Shown one piece after another: positions 48,370 to 60,700 of a DNA stretch of 64,000 bases (position 1 is its first letter; each line of letters begins with the position of its first letter). The notes beneath the pieces are model-generated. The model ran no database searches, was not told where the DNA came from, and saw only the letters and a program-made list of their open reading frames with translations. The translations under genes were made by a program, and so were the position numbers. The DNA comes from Eucommia ulmoides (lineage: Eukaryota; Streptophyta; Magnoliopsida; Garryales; Eucommiaceae). Location: the NCBI GenBank assembly GCA_016647705.1, contig CM028334.1:1922001-1986000 (forward strand), read 5' to 3'.

Positions 48370-49150
48370 TATGGCGGGGCTTGAGGAGTGGTAGCAGCAC
48401 AAGCCACAAACGGGAGGGAAAGGCAACTATTAGAAGATTAGATAAGAAATTGAAGATTGTACACCATTTATTTCTGCTAGAAAATAAAATACATTTATAT
48501 AGTTGAGTTGGCGTCTAATTCAAATGAAAAAAAAAAATTACCGTTTAAGCCCAAAAAAAATTATTGTTCACCGTTTAAATTCACTTACTTTGAGTTAAAC
48601 CGAAAACGCCATGTCCGGCGATTTCTTACACCGATTAGTCCTTTTTTTCAAAAACGTCCGACGACAAGATTATAGAATTGCCCCTCCCGTGATTCGCGTG
48701 AGCATTGCCATATCCAGCTTCTCCACCACCTTTGCAATCCAGATCCGCTGTTGTCACTATCGAGATCCGACGCACTCCCATCGTCGCCGTCCAAATCCGA
48801 TACTTTCTCCACCGTCGTCATCCAAATCTAGCTTATCCATCACCTTCTCAGTTCAAATCTGACCTTTGTCGGAAGTCTCTAACTTGTTCACCTTTGCCGT
48901 TCACTAGGTGCACACTTGGCTTGGGTAGGTCATCATTTAGAGAGAGAGAGAAATGGTGAGAGGGGGGGGGGAGCTTGAACAACCATTTCTTTGTTTAGAG
49001 AGAGAGAATGGTGAAGTGAGTATTGACTGTTGTCAGTAAAGGTTTTGGAGTGCTTTTTTTATTATTTACACATTGCACTCTGCAATTTGTAATTTGTTTA
49101 CTTAGATGCAGAGAGGAGAGAGAATGTATAGTGAGAGAAACATGGGCCGG
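48370..49150. other. Intergenic DNA upstream of LPA3
   Basis: It contains the LPA3 leader and promoter side (minus-strand transcription starts near 48420). Beyond it lies a GC-richer stretch (48600-48960) with repeated ATCCAGATCCG/CATCCAAATC phrases and short frames that match no family I know. A run of about ten Gs lies near 48962. Confidence 0.4.
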
Positions 49151-49600
49151 TGTTAATATTACATATAATATCCCCTTAAAATATAGAGAGAAAAATGTGG
49201 ATTTTTGTTAGTGAGATAAATTGAAAATTGCATTAATGTTACATGTAACGTCTCCTGAAATATAGATGTTACATATAATATTCACATAAAAATATGTTTT
49301 GCATGTAAAATCAACTGAAAATAAATATTAATATAGATGTTACATGTAACATACATTGAAAATATATTTTTAAATAATTACTGATTATAGATGTTACGTG
49401 TAATATCCATTGATTTTTTATTTATTTTTTTGCAATATTAAATAGTGTTACATTTAATACAAACATTGAAAGAAGCGGTACAAGAGAGATAATCAGACGT
49501 ATCACAATATTGGATAAAAAAATACAACTAGTTGTTCTTTTTGATGTTATATTCAACATTGCCTTTAAATGTCACATGTAATATCCATGCATAATACGAT
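49150..49600. repeat. Field of GTTACATGTAATATCC motifs
   Basis: About seven copies of ATAGATGTTACATGTAATATYCATTGAAAATA, more or less decayed, at intervals of roughly 45-90 bases (near 49160, 49235, 49264, 49335, 49390, 49445 and 49565). The core TTACATGTAA is palindromic. No coding sequence or termini were resolved. Confidence 0.5.
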
Positions 49601-50620
49601 TTATACTTCCAAAAAATATGATTAATATATCGTAAAAAAATAACATTTTATTGATTAATATAATGTAAAAATATGAATTTTATAACATAAAAAACTACAA
49701 AAAAATTCATGTGTTTTGATATTAGTATTGAAAGTTACATATGAGGTATTTTAATCAGAAAAACACAAAATGAACTGCTAGTGCAAAAAAAAAACCCGGA
49801 TGGGCTTGATCGGTGCATTGCAAAGCAAAATGAGAATGATCGGCGCACACCCGAAAAAAAAAAATTATATTTGGATTTTTGATACTTTGTGCCCTTAAAA
49901 TTTGATCAAAATATCACTTTGATCCCCTATAGTTTTAGTTTAACGTATAACACCTCAAAGTTTCTTAATCATCCCATTATGCCCATTAATTTTAATGTTT
50001 AGGCAAACGAAACAAAAATATCAACGAACTCAATAATAAAAATAGAAAATATAAGCCACCACCCAAAACAACAAACATCAAAATCAATAATCAATAATCA
50101 ACAATACATGTTTTCAAATTAACAATATACTTCCAGTATGATGATTCTAAAGATTGGAAGAAATTGACAAAAAATTCGTCATTTATACTATCCCCATCAA
50201 TAATTAAATTATCTCATAATAATATGCCCATCAATATAGAATTTTTTTACCAAATTCTCACAACAATTAACGAATGTAATAGAATATTAATGATAAAGAT
50301 TTTATAATCAAACAACAAAATAAATTACTAATTGAATTATCATACTAATATTTCACTCAAGATCTTCACAATATAACTTTTGGGTAAGCAATGTTCGTTG
50401 TAGATACAAACTTGTCTTCAACGAAATATACTTAATCGATCAAATGATGTGCATCTTCATAAAGTAACATATGACTAATCATAACTAAAAGTTGGTATAG
50501 TCAAATCAACTTTAACCAAATTCACAAATTGCCTCTGTGATTTATTATTGTCATGGCATAAGTCAAATGAACAGGGAATTGTTGTCAAATAGCGTGGAGC
50601 CGCGGACTGAGTGTGAGTGA
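49600..50620. other. AT-rich intergenic DNA
   Basis: No gene or clear repeat is seen. It has A-rich strings with scattered CAAAATCAATAATCAATAATCAACAATA-type simple repetition near 50070-50105. Confidence 0.45.
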
Positions 50621-50629
50621 GATGGTGGC

Positions 50630-51110
50630 TAATGCAGGATTACTTTCAGTGAGGGAGTTGTGGTGATTTATATGAATGTTTGTTGTAGTGGTGGTGATAC
50701 TAAGTGTTTGGTGTGGTGGTGACGGTAATAAGAATATTTCTTGTGGTAGTAATAGTGGTGACAGTAAATGTCTACTGTAATGGCGGCGGTAGTGTTAGTG
50801 AATGTTTGTTGGTATAAGAATCAAGAATGTTTGTTGGGGTGGCAATGGTAAATATTTACTGTAGTGGTGACGGTTGTGGTAATGAATATTTGTTGTGGTT
50901 ATGGTGATTAGTTTGATGTGGTGATCGACGGTAGTAAAATTTGTGGAAATAATAAATATTTATTGTAGTACTAAATGATTATTGTGGCTAAAGTGGTGGT
51001 GGTTATTTTGTTGTAATGACGGGTGTGTTTGGTGATAATGATGGTGATAGAGAATAATTGTGGTGATTTCAACGCAGTCAGTGAAATTAATGATTACTGT
51101 AGTAATTTGT
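50630..51110. repeat. Degenerate GGTGGTGA / GAATGTTTGTTG field
   Basis: Repeats of GAATGTTTGTTG.AGTGGTGGTGA, with variants AAATGTCTACTGTAATGGCGGCGG, AAATATTTACTGTAGTGGTGACGG and GAATATTTGTTGTGGTTATGGTGA, recur every 40-70 bases. The + strand is strongly G/T-rich without C, and there is no open frame throughout. It is probably an expanded, decayed minisatellite. Confidence 0.5.
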
Positions 51111-51717
51111 GGTTATTATTTAAAAAATAAAAAGAATAATTGAGAGTAACAAAAAACCTTTAAATCAATATCTATACATATAGTTGTTGCTAGGGACCAA
51201 TGACGTGGAGAGGATTGTTTTTACACGCGTAAAGCAAGACCATGATGACCATGCGAATCTTCCGATTATTCCCTCCTTCCACACGCGATGGCAATATCGG
51301 AGGTACAATTTTAGCGTCAACTCGATAGCATAAATTGATTTTTTTTTTCTCCAATAAAACCTCACCACATGATTTATTTTTTTGAATTTCAAGATAAATA
51401 CGTCCGGGTTAGTTTACACGCATCTTGATTAGTCATCTCATCGGATGATTTTAAATATGCACTCTCCCACGTCGAATTGGTGCATTCAAGATTAAATTTT
51501 CGAAATACTTTTCATAAGAGTCGAATTTTGATTGAGAACGAAATTGACACCTCAATTAGGACTAAAGCAAGTTCCACGTGGCTTATTCTTGTTGCCACCG
51601 TGATCGCGTCAATGTGGTATGCTGCTTATGCATGCTCGAAGTCTCCTTGCTTTTAAAAACGTCTCTCTCTCTCTATCAGCTGTTAACTGCGCAGACGAAG
51701 AACTGATTCAACTGATC

Positions 51718-54700
51718 ATGGAATTCATGAAGCTCATTTGCCCTAATTCTCCTTCCGTATGGAATTTCTTTCCATCTTTTATCCCTATTACTATCCAAAT
51801 TTCCATATCCAGTAGCACACAGTCACACACACACACATCCAGATATAGTTGCGCGAGCTTCCTCAAGCCTCACTCATCTGATTTCCTTTTCCATAATTCT
51901 CTCAAGACCTAAGTTACTTGCCGTCTGTTTTTGCCGGTTCCACTGGATGAATGACACGAGCTCCTTGAGAGCTTTGATTTTCCAGTTTTTAGGGCGTGAT
52001 AGTGTGTTTATGGCCGCACGAACAGATGTAAATCCTAAAGCGCCGTTTGATTTCTTCCGAAAATGTTGGAAGAAAGAAGTTATAATATGAAGAATTGAGG
52101 GTTTTACTAGTTTTTTAATCTATTTTGTTTTTGCATTAACGATAAACGGAGCTCCATTTAGTTGAATTTAAAATTCTGTGAAGAAAAATGGAGCTAATTA
52201 AATTTTGGATCACTATACATTGGCTACTAGCTGTTTCCACCGATACTGAATTGAGCAGATTAAATTTCTACTTCGTGATAGATATTTCTGTTTTTATTTT
52301 TTTCGTGATTTATTATCTGAATTTGGTGGGTTTGTTTCTTCATGATCAGGTATGGGATGGAAATCGAATTTCGGAATGCTTTGATGACTTATATCCTTGA
52401 TTCACTTTGAGTATTTCATCTTCATTTATATGTTACTAATTTGATAGAGTACTAGCTGCCGTGATCAATTGTTTCGCCATAACAACATGTACAGTGCTAG
52501 GTTTTGGGGTAAACATGGTTACTGTGATTATCGTTGCCGTGCTTATAATCACTAAAAGGACTGCCAATTCAAGAAGAGTAAGTATTTTGGTTTATTATTG
52601 GTTTTCTTCCCTTGTTTATGAGGAAGTAGAAGAAAATGAAGTTTACTAGTATTTAGGTTGATCATCAATCTTAGTTCCTTATCCACGTTTGCTGCAATTA
52701 ATAGTGCATTTGTTCCGAGCAGGATAATTTTTAATATAAAATACTTTATGTAGAAATTGTTTCCAAATTAAGTTCATATTTCCATTTTTTATGCTGTGTG
52801 TATTTCACTTTTCTATATCAAAATTACGAAGAAAGGTCCATGCTATGTATCATGTTTATATAATTGTTGTTTGAAAGAGGAATTTTATTTGCTTTGATTT
52901 TGTTCTTTAATGAGAGCCATGCCATCTAATTTTAAGTTAAATTACACAGATATACCTGCGAGAAAAGGTTTTCTTGCATCTGCTACCTGCTCTTGGAGCA
53001 TGCATGGCATTCGTGGACTTGGTTTTGCTTTTGAGGGAAGTACTTAATGGTAACCCTGTTTTGTATCATTGTTGGCTATTTAGATGCTCTCAACTACTGG
53101 TATGGGTAAGTTTGTTGAAGTTTCCATTATCTAAAAGTTCATTTTGAGGGCTTGGCGTCTTGGTTCTAAGCTAATAGTTATTCCTTGTGCTATGCTTTTT
53201 AGGTTACCGTTTTGCTGGTCTCAAATTCAGACTGTTGTTTTGCTGTCCTATCTAATTTGATCCTATGCTTTTGGTGGATCGTGAAACCATTTTTTGGGAT
53301 TCCACATCTGCAGATGATCTTTGAATCATTTGATTCAAAGGTGCTACTCTTGTTTCCTTTCTTTCTTTTATCCCCTCCCCCCCCTTTTTTTCATGTATAG
53401 ATGGTCTATTCCAAGTGTCTGTCTTGCATATGATATTCCTTTTAGGTTCATCATGACTTAAGTGTGCTAGGATTTTTATATATATGTAAATGTTAGGATA
53501 TGTCGCCTACTGGGGTCAGTTTGGACCAACACCTAGTCTTTTCATTTCATCCGCAGGCTTACTCTAATAGCTGTTGCTTTCTATTTTTGGGAGCTGTGTA
53601 TAAAAGTTAATGGAACATGTATGAGCATTTCCTCTTTGTCATAGAATTGATACCCCCAAATTAGTGGGAGCCTCATGTGCTGGAGCACTGGACCACCCCT
53701 TTTGCGTGTCTTCTCGCATGTGAGAACACCCCCCCCCCACCAACATAAAACCAAAGAGGAACTAGAAAAGGATTGTCAGAGCCAAAACAGTATTATCAGT
53801 GCTGCAAAGCATTGGAAAATTAATATTGTTTCAATATTATTGTTTTACAAAATAATGTGATATGATATTAATAGTTCTTTTGCCATTTTATTTCAATAAC
53901 ATAAAACATGTGGCCGCGAGAATCTTAAAATAGTTGCCTGAAATTCAGTTATAACTCTTTCTTTGCAGTTGTCCTTAATTACCATAAACAAATGGAAATC
54001 GAAAAATATCATTTGCGAGAAAGGCCTGGTATTGATGCTTATGTGTATGTCCCAAGTGTTTGCGAGTCAAAACCTATTACCAAGAAGTTATTTAGGTCTG
54101 AGTTGAACTAATTCCTCCACAAACTCGTCTGTGGCACTTTCTGATTAGCCTTCATGGATAGCATTTCATTGTATTTGCAGAAAATAGAAGTGTTTGCGTT
54201 TGTTAATTTTCTAGAAGATTTGAATTTGACTTGAAGTGGGACATTACAGGTTTTGGACGATTTTAAAGAGAGCTTGGGTATTCTGTTGGATATTCTGTTT
54301 GCCGTCTTGGTTAACATTATCAGAATAAAGTTGACAGCTCTCGTGAGCAGGTAGGTAGTGTCTTTCTGTTAGCCATTCTTCTGTCCTCTTGTTCTTAATG
54401 ATAAAAGTACTTCATATGCAATACCAAACTTCAATGAACTGGTTTTCCCTTGAGTTATCTACCAAAATATTTTGGTGAGATTTGTAATTGGCTGAGCTAG
54501 ATAATGGATATCCTATTAACATAATTTATAAATGCTGCACACAAATTGAAGTATGCAAACAGGAAAAATGGCATTTGGAATGAGAGTACAAAATAGCGTA
54601 ACACAATTTAAAAACATGGATTATAGAAAGTCAATTAATGCATGGAAACATTAATTATTCAAAAATCGGAAGGGTGACAACTCCTTTTGCAACAATGGGA

Positions 54701-57700
54701 ATATTTGGAAGAAGAAACACTCATTGCCTCGACCATATATCGTAGTTGGCCTAATGGCCTGAATTCTCACCAAGCTAGGAGGGTTTCCCATTAATGTCAC
54801 CTTACGATCTGTACAATATTGAATTAATTTCACACCTATTTCATTAAACACATCATTATTGTATAATTGAGCATAGACCCAACGCTTTTCCACTAAAATT
54901 GTAAATGGAGGGTTTCTCTACTAATGAAATTATCTTCCTCTGCTAGATTTCTTACATATATCAATTTTTTATCTGACTTTTGTCTAATCTAACATGTTGA
55001 ACTCATCTACATTTGTCTTCACCATTCTAGTTTATTGGATTTGGCATGTAGCTGCTACATTTTTTATTTTCTCACTTTAGTTAACTACCATGCCTATTTT
55101 ATACATCCATTGATGCAGCACCTGCTTCTTATGTTTGTGCAACTTCTATGATCCATTAAATATTCTGTACTTTCAGAAGATGTAGTTCAATGGAAGAACC
55201 ACTTATCTCCTGTGAAATGGACGTTGAAGAAGGTCGCCATAGTGACCCAGTATGTAGTTTTTTCTTTTATCAACTTTTTTTTGTAAGCTTCTGATTTTCC
55301 TTCCTTTTTTGGCATGTTACTCCACGTATCTGTTTGCTACATTTAGAGAACAGAGTCGAACTGTGAAATACATTTCTTTGGTACTTGTTGTTGAATCCCA
55401 GTATCCCACATTGGCTTTGTGAGGCTTCTCAAACTAGTATATATATGAAAGGAGCTACTCCACAGATAGCAATAAGGTTTTGGGTTGAAACCTCCTAACA
55501 CTTGTTACTCAATATGCAAGTTAGTAGAATCTAACCGAAGGAAGTACATGTATTAAAATAGGGAAAACTCTATTTGCCTTTCCTGTTTCCTTGGTAAGAG
55601 GGGTAACCTTTTCTCTTCGATAACCTGATACAGACTTGTAACCTAAATTCAGCATATCTTATCTGCTATACCTGATGCTTGGTTTTGAAATCTTATTCCA
55701 GAAATTTTATTTTTATGCTTCTGAATCGAAAAATGCCTGGATAGAAAACTATTTTTTCTTCTAATCTTCAACTTTACTGCTTCAAAGGGTTCTCTATTTG
55801 CATTTTATTCAACTTCATCTTTCCTTCAAATGATGATCTCCATAAAAAATCTCTCTCCAACTGTTTAACGATGCATATATAAATGTATTACTCGAAGCTT
55901 AAATATCAAAGTTATTTGCATCTTTCTTTTCCTCTTCTTGTTTTATTCTTTCCTTCAAAGTTTCCGAGTCTAAACCAAAGTGTTTCCGTTTTTTGTTTTT
56001 GTTTTAAGAAGGGAATTGCTCACAGCTATTGGCACCTAATGACATTCAAATCTATTGATCCTGTAATGGAGCGTGGTGTGGTTAAGCAGCTTGACTTTGA
56101 AGATCTGCTTCAGCTTCCCACTGATATGGATCCTTTACCCTGCCACGGTATGCTGCTAAGCTGTTTGGAAACTGAAAGAAGAAATGATCACTCTCAGCCG
56201 TCCTTGTTTAGAGCGATCTGTTGTGCATATGGGTGGCCATATCTTCGTCTAGGTCTGTTAAAGGTACTTCATTTTGCAATATTTAATTCCACATTGTAAA
56301 TAGCAGTAATTCTGGTGGGAATAGTAAAGGATAACGCCGCCTGTACTTCCATCATTTATTGTGTCAATGCCATGGTTACTCCTTAAACAAACACAGTTAA
56401 TAAATGAGATACTAGTCAGTGGTTCTGTCTTGTCATGTTGACCATTGTTGAAAGAAATAAATAATTTTTTTTGAAAACTATGTCTTGTTCAGTGAACGCA
56501 TATGCCATTCTTTAAGCCTTTAAATTGTCAACCTGTCCATAACTAAGAACTAAGATGCATTTATTGCAGAATTTGAGACTAAGTCACGTCTGAGACAATG
56601 TTTTCTTATTACGGATATATGTGATTTCTGTAGTCACTTATAACCAGCAGGCCAGGCAGTAAAAGTTCAATCCAAATTTAGTCATTTTGATGTGTGGTCA
56701 CAATTCAAGTTCAATCCATATAGAAACAAAATCAGTGGTTGTATTTCATTCGTCTTTCAGATGTTCTGTAATTGCATTTGCTTTCGGTTGTCTTACCTAC
56801 AATGGTGACATCCTCTATTAATTGCTTGTAATCTTTTGAGAGTTTTTTATGCTTATGAAAACCAGGGGGCCTAGTTAAACTTAATTTGCACAAATGCAAA
56901 ATTTTATGACTGCTAATTCTTTATATACACGTAAGTTTAGATATTGTTCTTTTAATACTAGACGGTTAAATATTTGCAGGTGTTTAACGACTGTATTGGT
57001 TTTGTGGGGCCATTGCTTCTCAATAAGCTGATTCGGTTTCTTCAACAAGGTTGATTTATTTCAATATGTCTAATTTTCGCTTGATTCCTAAAAATATTTT
57101 TTATGGCATTAAGTATGTAGTCCGTGCCCAATAAATACTTTGATACCACATTATTATTTATCCATTTTTTTTGCTGCTTTTGCTTGTGGAATATAAACTA
57201 ACTTCTTGGTTGTTTAGGTAAATGATTCAGCTCTCATAACATCAATATTTTTAGGAAGGGGAAGATGAAACACAAATTAAGTGGGAAAAAGTGCTTATGC
57301 TGCAAGCTTTCATGATGAGGATTCAGAAGCTCTAATAGATTCTTCAAATGTGATGTAGTTGACTTGACTTCTTGGTTCTTTAGGTAAATGGTTTAAGTAC
57401 TGATTACATCAATATATCTGAGAATGGGGTGGTGAAACAAAAATAAGGAAAAGAAATGCTTATGCCGCAAGCTTTCATGATAAGGATTTAGGGTAAATGA
57501 TTATTGTAAGATTTTGCATTGGTTCAATGGGACTTCCCAAACTAGTGAATAACTTGAATGAGCTACTCTACCGATATGGGTACCACCCATATGGGTTTAG
57601 GTTTAGGTTGGAATTCCTAGGATCGTATGAGAGTTAGGTTTTGGGAAGCCTCCTCTCTATCCCCAGTCAACCCATTACGACAGTATCTTTATCAATTGCC

Positions 57701-60700
57701 CCAGTCGCTCCATGTGAAAGTCAAAATTGCATCTAAGGGGGTACTCGCTCCGAGCGGGCTTGCGAATGAGGGTGGATGCTGAATGGTTTTATGAGATTTC
57801 CCAAGGTAGTTTGTAACTAGGAGGAGTTACTCCATCAACAACCACATGGTTTATGGTTTTAGGTTAGAACTCTAGGCTTCATAGTTGTACATGATTGAAG
57901 TCCTCTCTTTTTCTTTTTTTGGGGTGGTGGTGGTAAAACTTCCTGTTGATTGGAGCACTGAAAATGAAAAATCTAAATGCTTTCACGATCTATTCTTTGT
58001 TTCGATTCTTGTTTTCTCTTTCGTTGTTTTTAATTAGAGTTAGCAATGAAAGTAGCAACTACTGCATTATGTCCAGGTTGTCTTAATTTGGTCGACAGAC
58101 TCAAATTGTTTTTAATCAGAAGGTAGGCAATTTAGGTCATTTATTGATAGCCATGTCTTTACAGGTAAGAAGCTATAGATGAAGTTTGTTTTGCCCCGCT
58201 TCTTTCGTTGATATTGTTAGGTCGCAAGATATAATTCAAAAAATTGTTTAATCCATTTATTGATAGTTAATATGTGTTGAATCCCACATCGCTTGTGTTA
58301 CCTCATCCTGAGCTATGTATAAGTGTTGGACAATCCTCCTCTCTCAAGACGTCTTTTGAGAGTGAGTTGGGTCCATTGGGTTTCTACATAGTATCAGAGC
58401 TACGCTTCTTGTCTGATGTTGGACCCTCGATATTCGTTCGTAGTGGTTTGACAAAGTTCACCTTGCGTGTGAGGGGGCCTGTTGAATCCCACCCCGATAT
58501 CCGTTCACATTGGTTTGGCAAAGTCCACCCTGCAAGTGAGGGGGTGTGTTGAATCCCACATGGCTTATGTTAACTCATTATGAGCTATATAAGTCTGGGG
58601 CAATCCTCCTCTCTCAAGAGTCTTTTGAGAGTGAGTTAGGCCCATTGAATTTCTACAATATGTACATGACAACTTAAGTAACTCTACGAACCTTGATGAA
58701 ACCTGCACACATTTGTCTCCTATTGATGTGATGAATGTTGCCTCAAGCTTTCGTTATGATTGTTGTGCTGCTGCCATCATTACAGTTGCAGGAACATGCT
58801 TTATTTATATGAGATTATCATTTTTGTCCTAAAGCTGGTCTTTGTTCTTTCTCTTTTTTTCTCTTTATATATATATGTGAATAGGTTCGTGGCATTTTGA
58901 TGGCTATATTCTGGCAGCATCCTTGGGCCTCGTATCTGTCTTAAAGTAACTCTTGCTCTCTCACTCCTAGAAATTTATGACATCTGTAATACTTGTTTGT
59001 TTTTTCCTTTCTCATGTAACATCAATAAGCATTTTGCTGTTCTGGTTAACCAAAGCATTACCTATTTAGTCATAAATTTAGTTTCAATTACTCACCAGTA
59101 TTTTTTCTTGTTTCTTGCTCTTTAGATATTAATGTGTTGAGTGCAGCATCATTGTATTTTGAACCATTTTTCATCTATTAACTGCGTTGAAAGCGGTGTC
59201 TTGAGAATACTAGTTTGATGGTGCAGATCCTTCCTTGATACACAATATACTTTTCACCTCTCCAAGTTGAAGTTAAAGCTACGATCTAGTATTATGACTG
59301 TCATCTATCGTAAGGTTAATATATTTCTTTGCATTCTAAGTTGCCAAGGTTGATTATAGGTTATACGGAAATTTTATCACTGTAATGTTATATGTATGAT
59401 GGCATGTGGTGAAAAGGGATGTTGCAATGTTGCACAACTCAGAGGGACTCGTATGCTGTCTTAGTATATTATACTCTATTTTGTAAAGAGAAACAATAGA
59501 GTTTCAAACACGGTATAAGAACTTTAACACTTTGCATGCCGGTTCTGTTGGAGTGATATTGTTACACCTGTTTCATTATAAACAAAGTGGAATCATAAGT
59601 CCACCAAAATGGATTGTTTTTTCTTAGTTTAGGTTTCTTTCAATATTTCAAACTTTCTTCCCGTTTCATTAATGGTTGGACTTTTATAATTAGTTATATT
59701 TTCATTGCCAAATATATGTAATAAAAGTCAATGAAAAAATACAAGGGCGAGTTTTGGTATAATAAAATTGTGAAAATCAAAGTTATGTGGCTGGCCCTTC
59801 TGTAAGATTTATTACGGAAGTCTGGAATTGTCTATTTCCCAAAAGACGTGTCCAAACATCCAGCATATTCCAAGTTAGTCACCAACTCTGCCTGAACCAA
59901 TGCGAATTGTCATATCATTTACAAATTCATTTTGAATGTATCAATTATGTTCTGTTTTCATTGTATTCCTATATGTGCTTATTTGTCAAAACACAAATTC
60001 CCTTATCTTCACATATTTATTGCTGGTAAAGAAGTAATAAAATTGCTAAACCTGATTATATACTTTGCTGAATGTTATCTTAAGCTTTTCATTTCTGAAA
60101 TAGTTCTTATTTATCTTTCGTCATATATTTTATTCTGGTGATGGAATTTCACTCATTATTTTTGTATTTAAATCATTTACAGTGCCTATGCGTTAGCCTA
60201 GCAGAAATGTCAAAATTTTCAGGAGGGGAAATTCAGACATTCATGTCTGTTGATGCTGATCGAACTGTCAACTTGTGCAACAGTTTTCATGATATGTGGA
60301 GGTAAAAATTCTTCTATAGTTTAATTTAACCGTTCTTGTATGACATAAACTTTACAAAATAGAAAAAGTAAATAGCCAATTCTGAAAGCATTTAGTGTAT
60401 TTGGTGGTTTTCAACCCTCAACTTCTCAGATGATAGTTGCATCATTTTCAACCTTTAGATATGCACTATAGATTGCATTAATAAAATTGAAAATGCTCAA
60501 ATAAAACCTTCTAATTTTTTCCCAATATTTATGAGACACATGCTTTATCAGCTATTAATATTCATCTTGTGAATATTTGGACGATTCTAATGCCGGTGTA
60601 AAATTGTGAATACCTCAGCTTGCCATTACAAATTGGGATTGCCCTGTATCTGTTGTATACTCAAGTCAAGTTTGCTTTCTTGTCTGGAATTGCAATTACC

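Noticed and set aside
48367..48426. In-frame upstream ATG at 48426 as the LPA3 start
   Set aside because: The ATG at 48366 opens a normal Ser-rich transit peptide, while the extra 20 residues include Cys-Cys-Tyr-His and look like leader sequence.
53951..54115. Open stretch after TTTGCAG at about 53968 as an extra ABCC13 exon
   Set aside because: Exon 5 (ending 53340) and exon 6 (starting 54250) join in phase 0 and reproduce the family sequence without it, and the stretch has no matching donor in frame.
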